A stretch of 34,545 nt of DNA from DATKXU01 sp035528905. GTDB lineage: Bacteria > Armatimonadota > UBA5829 > DTJY01. How positions within the stretch are numbered: the stretch's first letter is position 1; the number at the start of each line of letters is the position of its first letter. The notes beneath the pieces are model-generated. The model was not told where the DNA came from, did not search any database, and worked only from the letters and a program-made list of their open reading frames with translations. The stretch lies in NCBI GenBank assembly GCA_035528905.1, contig DATKXU010000106.1:1-34545 (forward strand), read 5' to 3'. The position numbers and the translations under genes are program-made. Of this stretch, positions 6,284-14,857 are shown piece after piece.

Positions 6284-9200
6284 TTGAGGGAGCTTTTCGC
6301 CAATCCGCCCGCTGAGTTTCGGCCCGCGCCGTTCTGGTTCTGGAACGCCCGCCTGGAGCGGGATGAGATCGAGCGCCAGATACGCGAGATGCATGCAAAG
6401 GGCGTCGGCGGATTCTTCATCCACGGCAGATTCGGCCTGGAGACGGATTACCTCTCCTCGGAATGGATGGGCCTGGTCGAGCACGCCGTGAAGATCGCAA
6501 ACGAGCTCGGCATGCACGCCTGGCTGTACGACGAGAATCCTTTTCCCAGCGGAGTCGGCGGCGGACTGATCATGCGAAACCGCGACTACTGGTGCAAGTT
6601 CCTCGACCTCATCAGGCGAACGGTTGACGGCGAGGAGTCCGTTGAGCTGGCGATCCCCGAAGGGAAGCTCATCTCTGCAGTCGCCGTTGACCTCGAGAGC
6701 AGGAGCATTTCAACCGACCTCATGCCTCATGTCTCGGACGGAAGGCTCTCCTGGCAGTCCCCGGCCGGGAAATGGGAGATCATGGCCTTCGTAGAGCGCG
6801 CGGCCGAGTGCCCGGGCTTCATCTACGGCTCGGAGCCGGATTACTTCGAGCCGGGGATGGTCCACGAGTGGTTCGAGATCACTCACGAGGCATACGCACG
6901 CAGACTGGGCGAGTACTTCGGCGCGGGCATCGAAGGTATCTTCACCGACGAGCCGAAGATTCAGTGCATCTACCACATGCACGACGACCCGTTCACGACG
7001 GCTTGGTTCCACGGCCTGCCGGAGCTGTTTCGCGCGCGCAGCGGCTACGACCTCATCCCGAATCTGCCGGCGCTGTTCACGGACTTCGGGCCCGATCCGG
7101 GAAAGGTGCGCCGCGACTTCTGGCGGCTCGTGGGCGAGGAGTACGTTCGCCGGCTCTTCCGGCCTTATCACGACTGGTGCGAGCGGCACAACCTGAAGCT
7201 GACGGGCCACCTGTTCCTGGAAGAGGGGCTTTATGCGAATACGATGTACCAGGGCGACTTCATGGAAGACATGCGCTGGTTCGATATGCCCGGCACGGAC
7301 CACCTGGGCCTCACCGCCGAGTCCGAATACGGCATCCGCGTCATTCCGAGGTCGCTTACCCGCATCCACGGGCAGAAGATCGTCAGCTCGTGCTCCCACA
7401 TCTACGCCAGGAAGCGCACGCTCAGCGAGACGTTCGGCTGCGCGGGCTGGGAGCTGAGCATGGCGCATATGAAGTGGATCGTGGACTGGCAGCTCACGCT
7501 GGGCATCAACTTCCTTTGCCCGCATGCGTTCTACTACAGCCTTGCGGGCGTGCGAAAAACCGACGCTCCGCCGTCGCAGTTCTACCAGGCCACTTTTTGG
7601 AAACACTACCGCACCTTCGCGGATTACGTGGGGCGGCTCAGCCTCGTCCTCTCGCAGGGGAAGCACCGTGCGCAGGCGGCCCTGCTTTATCCGATCGAGA
7701 GCTTCCATTCCGAATGGGCTGTCGGGACGCAGGGCCCGCTCGATACCTTCATCGCCGAGTCGTACGACTTCTACTGCGCGAACCTCGTCAAGCAGCACTT
7801 CGATTACGACATCGTGAGCGAGAAGGCGATCCAGGGCGCGGGCGTATCCACCGGGCGGATGAAGATCGCCGGCGAGGAATACGAGCTTCTGATCCTGCCG
7901 CCGGTGACGGCCATTGCCCTTGCGACGATGAAAAAGATCGAGGAGTTCGTCCGCGCCGGTGGGAAGGTGCTCGCGACGGGTCTGCTTCCGGCAGCCGATG
8001 CCGCGCCCGATGGCGCTGGATCGCCGGCCTCCGAGGAGATCATCGGCCTCGTGCACGAGATCTTCGACCGGGAGCCGACGATTCTCCGCGAGGAGTTCCT
8101 GTCCGCCTACAACGAGGAAAAGGGCCCGACTCTCGGGCTCACGTCCGACGGCCGAGCGGGCTTCATCGCATGCAACCGAGCGCACCTGATCGGCAAGGTG
8201 CTGCGGGAGGCCGTCGAATCCCTCATCCAGCCGGATATTCGCGTTACATGCGGCGGCCGGGAATGCGAGGCGATCAATGCCTTGCACCGGACGACGGAAT
8301 TCGGCGAGGTGTACTTCTTCGCCAACACTACCGGCGAGCCGCTGGATGTCGAGATTTCGCTGAAGGCGAAGGGCTTCCCGGAGCAGTGGGACGCCGAAAC
8401 CGGCGCATTTCGCCGCATCACAGATTTCAAAGTCCGGGGGCGGCGCACTATCCTTCCGTGGCGTTTCGACAGCTGCGGCTCCATGCTGCTTGTTCTTTCA
8501 AGCCAGGAGAGCGAGGCCGAGCCGGTCCCGCAGCCTGCGAAGCCCGGCCTCCCTAAAATCGAGCTGTCGAACACTTGGCGATTTCGGACCGAGTCGCCGA
8601 ACGTGCTGGTATTGCGCGATTGGAAGTTGGAGATTGACGGCAGCGGCGACTGCTCGGCATACCGCCATGAGACGACCGTGAACGCGCGATTCGCCCCGGA
8701 GAGGGCGTTCCTTGTTCTCGACGATCTGCGCCCCGGCCGACATACCCAGGGATCGAGGATCGAGGTCGAGGTCAACGGCGAGCCGGTGGATGCGCCTCAG
8801 CCCATGCTGTGGATGGTGGACGTGAACTTTCCGATGATGGACATCTCCGGCAGGCTTCGCGAGGGGGAAAACAGCATCGTGCTCCGGATCGTTCACGGGG
8901 GGTGGTCCGGCCCGCCGAAGCTGATGGCGGCGCCTCAGTACCTTTTCGGCGACTTCTCCCTCCAGCAGGAAGGCGCCAGCTTCGCGCTCGTCCCGCCGAG
9001 GACGGAGCTGACCGCCGGCTCCTGGGCCGATCAAGGATATCCATTCTACTCCGGCACAGGGATATACTCGCAGACGGTGCGCGTGCCCGAGGAGTACGCC
9101 GGACGCAGATTGATGCTCGAAGTCGAGAATCCCGCGGACATGATCGAGGTATGGGTGAACGGGCATCACGCCGGCGCGCGGCCCTGGCCTCCGTATGCGG

Positions 9201-9367
9201 TGGACGTCTCGCAGCACATTCGGCCCGGCGAGAACGAAATCGAGATACGGGTGACCAACTCGCTGGCGAATATGCTGATGTCCACGCCGCGGCCCTCCGG
9301 CCTCCTGGGCAAGGCGCGGCTGGTCGCCGGGGACTGTTCCCCTATCCTTTCAGGGCGCCGGCGGTGA
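6284..9367 (+). CDS. Large glycoside hydrolase, GH106-like (alpha-L-rhamnosidase-like)
   Basis: This protein of about 1027 residues has no signal peptide, so it should act in the cytoplasm. The N-terminal block PPAEFRPAPFWFWNARLE, then GVGGFFIHGRFGL, EWMGLVEHAV and AWLYDENPFPSG, is typical of the GH106-type catalytic barrel. Acidic candidates include FTDEPK (about residues 222-227) and TGHLFLEEGL. A middle region (SETFGCAGWELS...WQLTLGINFLCPHAFYYS) continues the barrel. The C-terminal ~150 residues contain a galactose-binding-like beta sandwich (RLMLEVENPADMIEVWVNGHHAG). GH106 enzymes hydrolyse alpha-L-rhamnosides, but the substrate is inferred, not seen. Start: GGAGGG at 6271-6276 favours TTG 6284 over the in-frame GTG 6278, which would be only one base away. 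The gene converges with the sugar importer and overlaps the end of its last gene by 26 bases. Confidence 0.75.
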   Translation: MRELFANPPAEFRPAPFWFWNARLERDEIERQIREMHAKGVGGFFIHGRFGLETDYLSSEWMGLVEHAVKIANELGMHAWLYDENPFPSGVGGGLIMRNRDYWCKFLDLIRRTVDGEESVELAIPEGKLISAVAVDLESRSISTDLMPHVSDGRLSWQSPAGKWEIMAFVERAAECPGFIYGSEPDYFEPGMVHEWFEITHEAYARRLGEYFGAGIEGIFTDEPKIQCIYHMHDDPFTTAWFHGLPELFRARSGYDLIPNLPALFTDFGPDPGKVRRDFWRLVGEEYVRRLFRPYHDWCERHNLKLTGHLFLEEGLYANTMYQGDFMEDMRWFDMPGTDHLGLTAESEYGIRVIPRSLTRIHGQKIVSSCSHIYARKRTLSETFGCAGWELSMAHMKWIVDWQLTLGINFLCPHAFYYSLAGVRKTDAPPSQFYQATFWKHYRTFADYVGRLSLVLSQGKHRAQAALLYPIESFHSEWAVGTQGPLDTFIAESYDFYCANLVKQHFDYDIVSEKAIQGAGVSTGRMKIAGEEYELLILPPVTAIALATMKKIEEFVRAGGKVLATGLLPAADAAPDGAGSPASEEIIGLVHEIFDREPTILREEFLSAYNEEKGPTLGLTSDGRAGFIACNRAHLIGKVLREAVESLIQPDIRVTCGGRECEAINALHRTTEFGEVYFFANTTGEPLDVEISLKAKGFPEQWDAETGAFRRITDFKVRGRRTILPWRFDSCGSMLLVLSSQESEAEPVPQPAKPGLPKIELSNTWRFRTESPNVLVLRDWKLEIDGSGDCSAYRHETTVNARFAPERAFLVLDDLRPGRHTQGSRIEVEVNGEPVDAPQPMLWMVDVNFPMMDISGRLREGENSIVLRIVHGGWSGPPKLMAAPQYLFGDFSLQQEGASFALVPPRTELTAGSWADQGYPFYSGTGIYSQTVRVPEEYAGRRLMLEVENPADMIEVWVNGHHAGARPWPPYAVDVSQHIRPGENEIEIRVTNSLANMLMSTPRPSGLLGKARLVAGDCSPILSGRRR

Positions 9368-10199
9368 GCCCCTCGGTGATATGCCGCTGGAAGAAGAGAT
9401 ACACGATGAAGGTTGGAATCATCACCATTACCAGACCCGCGAAGAGGGTGCCCCAGTTCGTCTCGTAGTGCTGGACCATCAGCAGATTCGCGATCCCCAG
9501 GGGCAGCGTGCGGAGGTTGCTGTCCGCGATGATTACCAGAGCGAGCGGGTACTCGTTCCATATCCCGAAGAAGTTGAATATTCCGGCAGCGATCAGTCCG
9601 GGTTTCGCGAGCGGCATCATAATTCGCCAGAAGACGCCGAACTGCGAGCAGCCGTCTATCAAGCCTGCCTCTGCCAGCTCGTGCGGCAGCGTCTTGAAGA
9701 AGCCGGTCAGGATGAATATGGTGAACGACAGGGAGTATGCGACGTACACCGCGATCAGGCCGAAGTAGTTGTTCCACATGCCCAAGTTTCGCAGCAGCAT
9801 GAAGAGCGGCACGATCCCTAGGAACACCGGGAACATCATCCCGCTCACGAAGGCACTGTAAACAGCGCCGCTTCCCCGGAAAACAAAGCGGGCAAGGGCA
9901 TAGGCCGCCATCGCTCCAATCAACAGTATGAAGAACATCGAAACGGCGGTCACGAAGACGCTGTTTAGGAAGTACCGGCCGATGCCAGCTTCGACCCAGG
10001 CTGTCGTGAAGTTAGACCATTCCGGAGATGCAGGAAGGCCCCACGGCTTCTCGAAAAGCTCGCGCGAGGTTTTGACGGATGCAGAGAGCAGCCAGATCAT
10101 GGGATAGACAACGATGACCGCGTAGACGGCCAGCGTCCCATGCAGCAGCCCGGCTCCAATTACCCCCTTCTGGACTTGTTTTTCATGCGGACGGCCCAT
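9342..10199 (-). CDS. Carbohydrate ABC transporter permease, MalG type
   Basis: This 285-residue inner-membrane protein has about six hydrophobic helices. Its EAA loop, which docks the ATPase, is EAGLIDGCSQFGVFWRIMMP. The C-terminus ITEGLTAGALKG is the usual end of MalG-type sugar permeases. The ATG at 10199 abuts the stop codon of the other permease (TAG at 10202-10200), so the pair is translationally coupled. Its stop lies inside the last codons of the convergent glycoside hydrolase. No ATP-binding subunit is in the window; such importers often share an MsmK/UgpC-type ATPase encoded elsewhere. Confidence 0.93.
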   Translation of the reverse strand: MGRPHEKQVQKGVIGAGLLHGTLAVYAVIVVYPMIWLLSASVKTSRELFEKPWGLPASPEWSNFTTAWVEAGIGRYFLNSVFVTAVSMFFILLIGAMAAYALARFVFRGSGAVYSAFVSGMMFPVFLGIVPLFMLLRNLGMWNNYFGLIAVYVAYSLSFTIFILTGFFKTLPHELAEAGLIDGCSQFGVFWRIMMPLAKPGLIAAGIFNFFGIWNEYPLALVIIADSNLRTLPLGIANLLMVQHYETNWGTLFAGLVMVMIPTFIVYLFFQRHITEGLTAGALKG

Positions 10200-11129
10200 C
10201 TAATACTCCACGACCTCCCTCTTCATCAGGCGCATCAAGGCTAGCGAGGATGCGAAGATCAGCAGGAATGCGAACACGCCTACAGCGGTCGCATATCCGA
10301 AATTGCTCTCCTCGAACGCCAGCCGGTACAGATACGTCAGCATCACTTCGGTATGGTTGCCTGGGCCGCCCTCGGTCATGACCCAGACAAGCCCGAAGAT
10401 ATTCAGCGTATTGATGACCAAGTAGACCACTGCGAGCTTCAGGATCTCCCACAGGAGCGGGATTGTCACGTGCCTGAAGGACTGCCAATGGCTCGCGCCG
10501 TCAATCAGCGCTGCTTCGTAGAAGCTGGTGGGTATGCTCTGAATCCCGGCAAGGAAGAGCACAATGTAGAACCCCAGCGAATACCAGATGCTGGTGGCTA
10601 CAATGGCGGGGAGCGCCGTCCCTGGCTCGCCAAGCCATCCTCTGGTCAGTTCTTCGAAGCCAGTGCTCTTGAGGAGGCCGTTCAGAATGCCGAAACTCGG
10701 ATGATACACGAATGACCACAGAACCGCTACCGCTACGATGGAGATCATATTTGGGAACAGGTAGACCGCCCGGTATGTCTGCGAGCCTCCAACTCGGCGA
10801 GCCAGCGCCGACGCGAAAAAGAGCGCCAGCGGCACGATTACGAGAAGCGATGCTGTGAGAAAGAACAGGTTGTGGCGGAAAGCCGTCCAGAAGACGGGGT
10901 CGCCGAGAAAAAGCTGTCGGAAGTTCCCCAGGCCGACGAACTCTTTGTTCAGTGATAAACCCCGCCAGCGGAACAGGCTGACGTAGAATGCCTGCGCCAT
11001 CGGGAAGAGGAAGAAAGCGGCGTAGAGCACGGCGGCAGGAAAGAGGAAGGTGAGTATGGTGAAGCAGTGCTTGATGTGTGGTGCGTGGTGCTTAGTGCCT
11101 AGTGATTGGCGGTTGCTGTTCGCTCGCAT
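10200..11129 (-). CDS. Carbohydrate ABC transporter permease, MalF/UgpA type, with repeat-derived N-terminus
   Basis: The 309-residue MalF/UgpA-like permease has a first helix at about residues 22-47 and the EAA loop EAALIDGASHWQSFRHVTIP. It should form a heterodimer with the adjacent MalG-type permease. The N-terminus is unusual. Codons 8-21 (QSLGTKHHAPHIKH) are exactly the six tandem heptamers at 11067-11108 read on the minus strand: 42 bases, in frame. The start codon at 11129 lies between that array and the four-helix-bundle gene, so it appears to be supplied by the inserted segment. GGGGTGA lies upstream of the ATG as a modest ribosome-binding site. Confidence 0.9.
   Translation of the reverse strand: MRANSNRQSLGTKHHAPHIKHCFTILTFLFPAAVLYAAFFLFPMAQAFYVSLFRWRGLSLNKEFVGLGNFRQLFLGDPVFWTAFRHNLFFLTASLLVIVPLALFFASALARRVGGSQTYRAVYLFPNMISIVAVAVLWSFVYHPSFGILNGLLKSTGFEELTRGWLGEPGTALPAIVATSIWYSLGFYIVLFLAGIQSIPTSFYEAALIDGASHWQSFRHVTIPLLWEILKLAVVYLVINTLNIFGLVWVMTEGGPGNHTEVMLTYLYRLAFEESNFGYATAVGVFAFLLIFASSLALMRLMKREVVEY
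11067..11122 (+). repeat. Left terminal heptamer repeat of the four-helix-bundle element
   Basis: Six tandem units fill 11067-11108: GTGCTTG, ATGTGTG, GTGCGTG, GTGCTTA, GTGCCTA and GTGATTG. GCGGTTG and CTGTTCG follow to 11122. The same units occur on the opposite strand at 11546-11587, giving an inverted pair around the four-helix-bundle gene. The array is also translated as part of the permease. Confidence 0.85.
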
Positions 11130-11148
11130 TGGAGTGTCACCCCAGCGG

Positions 11149-11514
11149 TCATCGCTCCGCTCTGCTAAGAAGGTGTGAAATCAGCTGGTCTAGCATCTTC
11201 TCGACACATGTGCGGGCTTCTGCGAACCGGCTGTGCTCTTCGTCGTTTATCAAACGCATACGCCAAGCATAGGTCAGATGGCTCTCGGTTTCGCCGATGC
11301 TCGCCTTGGCGATACGAAGGAACTTGGCGGAATCTCCGTTCAAACGCCGTTCGAACCCCTCTGCAATGTTGGACGGTCCCGACTCTGATGAACTCTTGAT
11401 CTGGTGGGCGAGCCATTGGCAGTGCCGCGGGAATCGCTCGGTCGGCGCAGCTAAATCCACCGCCAAATCCATAGCCGCCTGCCACACACGCAGGTCCTGA
11501 AAACTTCTCGCCAT
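11149..11514 (-). CDS. Four helix bundle protein (S23 / 23S rRNA intervening-sequence family)
   Basis: The 121 residues begin MARSFQDLRVWQAAMDLAVD and contain the family core (FPRH, LAHQIK, SNIAEGFERR, KFLRIAKASIGETESHL). These small helical proteins were first noted in intervening sequences of bacterial 23S rRNA genes and are scattered through many environmental genomes; their function is unknown. The start at 11514 is preferred over the upstream in-frame ATG at 11580 because GGAGGAG lies 5-7 bases before it and the protein then begins like its relatives. The segment KSSSESGPSNIAEG departs from the usual RRAAVSxPSNIAEG, perhaps mild decay, but the frame is open. It is unrelated in function to its operon neighbours and lies inside the repeat-bounded unit. 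Confidence 0.88.
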   Translation of the reverse strand: MARSFQDLRVWQAAMDLAVDLAAPTERFPRHCQWLAHQIKSSSESGPSNIAEGFERRLNGDSAKFLRIAKASIGETESHLTYAWRMRLINDEEHSRFAEARTCVEKMLDQLISHLLSRAER

Positions 11515-11545
11515 CAAATCTCCTCCGAGACATGTAAACCGGCCA

Positions 11546-11587
11546 CTCACAGCCAGCGCCATGCACCAAGCATCAGGCACTAAGTGC
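11546..11587 (-). repeat. Right terminal heptamer repeat of the four-helix-bundle element
   Basis: Read on the minus strand, the units are GCACTTA, GTGCCTG, ATGCTTG, GTGCATG, GCGCTGG and CTGTGAG. They align unit by unit with GTGCTTA, GTGCCTA, (gap), GTGATTG, GCGGTTG and CTGTTCG of the left array on the plus strand. The outer unit supplies the last two codons (Gly, Thr) and the TAG stop of the binding protein gene at 11580-11587. Confidence 0.8.
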
Positions 11588-12896
11588 CATGCTTCGGTAT
11601 CGTCTTATCCTTCCTCACCTTCTCAGCCGCTGTCTCCATGTAGTCTACGCACTGTTTCGGCGTCATTTCGCCGTTGAGCAGGGCGGCCATCGCGGTCTCC
11701 GTTTCCTTGCCGAGCGAGGGGTACCAGCTTGCATAATCGGCGTCCCAGGTGGTCTTCGCCTCACGCATCAGCCTGGCAGGGGTCACGAGGCCCTGGCCCA
11801 GCTTCACCTCGTCGCTGCCGATTATGGACATCAGAGTCTTCTTCTGAGTGACGAACTTCTTCGCCATTTCCAGTGAGGTCATGAACTTGAAGAAATCCAC
11901 GGCTATGTCCGGATGCTTGGCTTCCCTGGGCACGATCCACGTCTCGACCCAAGTGCCGGTGGTGCTCGGGTCGCCTCTGCCATCGTACAGAACCGGAGGG
12001 TTGAAGAATTCCATGCGGAAGCCGGGCTCGATCTGCCTTTTCATCTCGGAGCCGAGCCATGTGCCGCAGGGGATCATTGCCGCGCGGCCCAGGATGAACT
12101 CCATCTGCGAGCCGGTGTGGTCCATGCCCATCGCTCCCCTCTGGAAATAGCCCTTATCCCGAAGCTCCGCGACCATCTCGGCGGCTTTGAGGAAGGCCGG
12201 GCTGTCCCACGCGCCGGGCTTCAGATTCTGCGCATCGTTGAAAGCCTCTATCCCGCCTGCGCTGATGGCCCAGGGGATAAGGAAGCCGCGAAGCATATAC
12301 TGCGGGTACTTCCCCTGGAACGTGATCGGCGCGATGCCGGCCTTCTTGATCTTCTCGCAGAGCGCCAGCAGCTCGTCGTACGTCCTCGGAGGCTTCCAAC
12401 CATGCTTTTCAAACATGCCCACGTCGTACCACCAGCCGAAGACGTTGTGGTTGAACGGCATGATGTAGTAGTGGCCGTTGAACTTGCCCTTTTCCAGCAG
12501 CGAGGGGATAAACGTGTCCTTCCACTTCTTGTCCCGGCCATAAGCCTTCTGCTCAAGGTAGCGGTCCATCTCCATGACCTTGCCCTCTGCCACCAGCGCC
12601 CAGTAGTCCATTCCCCAGCCCGGCCATGTGAGATCAGGCAGATCGCCCGCGACGAACCTAGGGCGGAGCTGCTCCCAAATCCTGGGATTGCCCCAGACGT
12701 TGATCTTCACATTGGGATGGGTCTTCTCATACTCACGAGCGGCATACTGGAAGAAATCCAGGCCATAGCCGCCCTCGAAGACGGCAACCTCGACCTCTAT
12801 CTTGCCCTTCTCTGCGACCTTCTTGCCGCAACCGCTCAAAATCAAAATGGCAAGCATGACGAGGAGCACGGATGTGCCAGAAAGAATCCTGTTCAC
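11580..12896 (-). CDS. Extracellular sugar-binding lipoprotein of an ABC importer (family 1)
   Basis: The protein has 438 residues. An N-terminal lipoprotein signal ends at lipobox LSGC (Cys23). The rest is a family-1 solute-binding fold: VEVAVFEGGYGLDFFQYAAREYEKTHPNVKINVWG, then the hinge and ligand regions with many aromatic residues (WPGWGMDYW, GWWYDVGMFEKHGWKPPRTYDELLALC), and TGTWVETWIVP. It would capture an oligosaccharide for the two permeases downstream. The start is GTG at 12896, with GAGGGTGAT about 9 bases upstream. The final HGT and stop run into the right heptamer array, so the original C-terminus may have been altered. No convincing promoter was found in 12897-13140. Confidence 0.93.
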   Translation of the reverse strand: MNRILSGTSVLLVMLAILILSGCGKKVAEKGKIEVEVAVFEGGYGLDFFQYAAREYEKTHPNVKINVWGNPRIWEQLRPRFVAGDLPDLTWPGWGMDYWALVAEGKVMEMDRYLEQKAYGRDKKWKDTFIPSLLEKGKFNGHYYIMPFNHNVFGWWYDVGMFEKHGWKPPRTYDELLALCEKIKKAGIAPITFQGKYPQYMLRGFLIPWAISAGGIEAFNDAQNLKPGAWDSPAFLKAAEMVAELRDKGYFQRGAMGMDHTGSQMEFILGRAAMIPCGTWLGSEMKRQIEPGFRMEFFNPPVLYDGRGDPSTTGTWVETWIVPREAKHPDIAVDFFKFMTSLEMAKKFVTQKKTLMSIIGSDEVKLGQGLVTPARLMREAKTTWDADYASWYPSLGKETETAMAALLNGEMTPKQCVDYMETAAEKVRKDKTIPKHGT

Positions 12897-13140
12897 GCGG
12901 GATCACCCTCTCTACCTGCAGCTTCAAATTGGATTGGGGACCCATCAGGTCTTGGGCAAGGTAGCAGTTCGACCGCTGACGGGTGAAATCCTCCAGAGCT
13001 CCTGGGCAGAGAGGACGGCCGCACAACTGCGTGGGAGACAGGCTTGTCAGTCCCAGACGCGCTCCACAAGCACGCCTGACCGCGGGGTCCAGTCGCCAGA
13101 AAGAGGATGACCGCGCCTACGATGCCTGGCGGTCCGGCTT

Positions 13141-13365
13141 CTAGCCGTGTTCGAGGGCTGCCGCGCGCTGCTTCTCTTCAGCTCGGCGCGCCTCAATCTC
13201 CGTATCGAGGGCTTCCGCCACTTTGCTGTACAGGCCCTTCATGCGCGCGGCCTTCATCCGCGCCTCGACTTCATTCCTCATCGATATCAGGCGCTCCGTG
13301 CCTACATCGTCCGCGGCCCGGTCGAATACCCTGGCGATCAGTTTTCTCGCTTGATCTCGATCCAT
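13141..13365 (-). CDS. Small hypothetical protein, charged and helical
   Basis: I do not recognise this 74-residue protein. It begins MDRDQARKLIARVFDRAADD and continues as amphipathic, charged helix (RLISMRNEVEARMKAARMKG, then EALDTEIEARRAEEKQRAAALEHG). It has no membrane segment or Cys motif. The start at 13365 is chosen because AGGAGGAG stands about 9-10 bases upstream; an upstream in-frame ATG at 13419 lacks such a site. It lies alone between the ABC operon and the M48 gene, on the same strand. Confidence 0.5.
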   Translation of the reverse strand: MDRDQARKLIARVFDRAADDVGTERLISMRNEVEARMKAARMKGLYSKVAEALDTEIEARRAEEKQRAAALEHG

Positions 13366-13528
13366 GCTGGTGGTCTCCTCCTGCGCAGCTACCGGCATAA
13401 GTCTATACCCGGCAGACACACGGAGCCATGCACGGAATCGGCGTGTCTGGAGGTAAGTAACGGAGGCGTTCGGGCGATGGGAGAACCTTCCTGCACATCA
13501 AGAAGTGGATTGCGGGTTGTCAGTTCGT

Positions 13529-14719
13529 CTAGCCCAGGCGCTCTTTCAGGAGGGCCTTCTTGATGGCGTTTGCCGCAGACGTCACGACCTCATTGACTGA
13601 CGTGCCCGCCAACTTGGCATCCTCAGGCGTGGGGGAAACGAGCACTTCATTCATCACGACTACGTACTGTCCGCCGCCGCCTACCTTGACGTCGTGAAAA
13701 CGGGCGCCAGCCAGGAGCAGGCTGCCGAGCTTCTTGGCGACGCGCTCGGCTCTGGCGGCGGCTCTCTCTCCATCGGCGTCTGCGAGCCGGATTACCTCGG
13801 TGTCGGCTATCCAGACTGAGTAAGCCTGCGAGTTCTCGATCGGCTTGATCTCGACCGCCAGGTACTTGGTGACTAGGCGGCGATTGATGGGAATAGCCCG
13901 CTTGTTGAGCTCGTCGAGCACTTTGGGCGCCCGCTTGTAGGATGGCGGATGCGTGGCCAGGATTCCCAGGTTGACTTCCGGCTTTCGGAGCTCTTCGCGC
14001 GCCAGCCGTTCCATCAAGGTCAGTATGCCCACCGGGTTGTACTTCGTCTCGGCGAGATATGCGACCGCGGTCCGATCTGCGTCGAACTCCGCGTCCATGC
14101 CGTAGTCGCTCAGCCTGGCGATGTTGATGAGGTTGGCTAAGTAGGCGATTCCCCCCAGATCCTCGCCGCTCGCGCCCGCCGCCGCTCCAACTAGTACTGC
14201 CACCGCGAGTCCGAGCATCTGCCTTTGCTGCACTTTCAGGAAGTGCATCGCGTGATGGTGGGCAACGTGCGCAATCTCGTGCGCAATCACGCCGGCCAGC
14301 TCGTCATCCGAATGCACGAAGTTGAACAGGCCCGTGTTTACGTAGATGAACCCTCCCGGCAGGGCGAATGCGTTAACGTCCTTATCCTCGATGACCTTGA
14401 ATGAGTAGTTGAACTTCGCCAGCGTGGACTTGCCGTATGCTGCCGGCACTTCCCTCTCGACTGCAACCTTGGCTATGGCGCTGCCGATAGCCTCTACCCG
14501 CTGGGCGAGCGCAGCATTGTCGGTGAACTTGCTTTCCTTGGCTACTTGCTCGGCGGCTTCCCTGCCGATCTTGACTTCCTCGTCCAGGTCGTCCGCGCCA
14601 TAAACGGGAGGCAGGGGCCGTGCGAGAAGGCTTCCGGCAAGGAGCATCACGGCCAGCAGCCGCAATGCCCGCGAACGGAGGCCGCTTATCCTGCTTTTTT
14701 CCAACATACCGCAGCGCAT
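13529..14719 (-). CDS. M48 family metalloprotease, exported
   Basis: This 396-residue zinc peptidase resembles the BepA/YfgC-like part of M48. The first ~41 residues form a signal sequence (basic start, LLAVMLLAGSLLARPLPPVYGA). The zinc site is HEIAH (147-151) with the third ligand in EFDAD (211-215). NAFALPGGFIYVNTGLF and SDDELAGVIAHEIAHV are typical of the group, which handles protein quality in the periplasm or at the outer membrane. A C-terminal region of about 110 residues after ATHPPSYKRAPKVLDELN has no clear match. GGAGGAG about 8 bases before ATG 14719 supports that start. It lies 138 bases downstream of the selenoprotein gene on the same strand and may be co-transcribed. Confidence 0.93.
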   Translation of the reverse strand: MRCGMLEKSRISGLRSRALRLLAVMLLAGSLLARPLPPVYGADDLDEEVKIGREAAEQVAKESKFTDNAALAQRVEAIGSAIAKVAVEREVPAAYGKSTLAKFNYSFKVIEDKDVNAFALPGGFIYVNTGLFNFVHSDDELAGVIAHEIAHVAHHHAMHFLKVQQRQMLGLAVAVLVGAAAGASGEDLGGIAYLANLINIARLSDYGMDAEFDADRTAVAYLAETKYNPVGILTLMERLAREELRKPEVNLGILATHPPSYKRAPKVLDELNKRAIPINRRLVTKYLAVEIKPIENSQAYSVWIADTEVIRLADADGERAAARAERVAKKLGSLLLAGARFHDVKVGGGGQYVVVMNEVLVSPTPEDAKLAGTSVNEVVTSAANAIKKALLKERLG

Positions 14720-14857
14720 CTAGTCTGCTCCTCCACTTCTCCGCCGGAATCGGGCCATCAGCGTCCTGAGAAGATCGTTGTCCCCTAGATAGAGACGTTG
14801 GCGCCCGCCGGATGGTTTCGACCGCCCGCTGTGACAGTGCATGTGCCGATGTCCAGC

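Larger units (their letters stand above)
11067..11587 (-). mobile_element. Putative insertion unit carrying a four-helix-bundle gene
   Basis: About 520 bases are bounded by imperfect inverted heptamer arrays and hold one gene of the S23/four-helix-bundle family. The unit sits between the binding protein and permease genes of a sugar ABC operon, where these two genes are normally adjacent. The outer edges of both arrays are coding DNA of those neighbours. No transposase is present, so movement would need a factor in trans or another mechanism. That it is mobile is inference. The repeats and their arrangement are visible in the sequence. Confidence 0.5.

Noticed and set aside
6710..8556. Long open frames antisense and in other frames within the glycoside hydrolase
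   Set aside because: GC-rich codon bias leaves few stops in shadow frames. These translations are Arg/Ala-rich with no family motif, while the sense frame is clearly a hydrolase.
11149..11514. Avd protein of a diversity-generating retroelement
   Set aside because: Avd is also a four-helix bundle, but there is no reverse transcriptase or template/variable repeat pair here, and the sequence matches the S23 group.
11913..12986. 357-codon open frame antisense to the sugar-binding protein
   Set aside because: It is a shadow of the binding-protein gene, with no ribosome-binding site and no recognisable domain.
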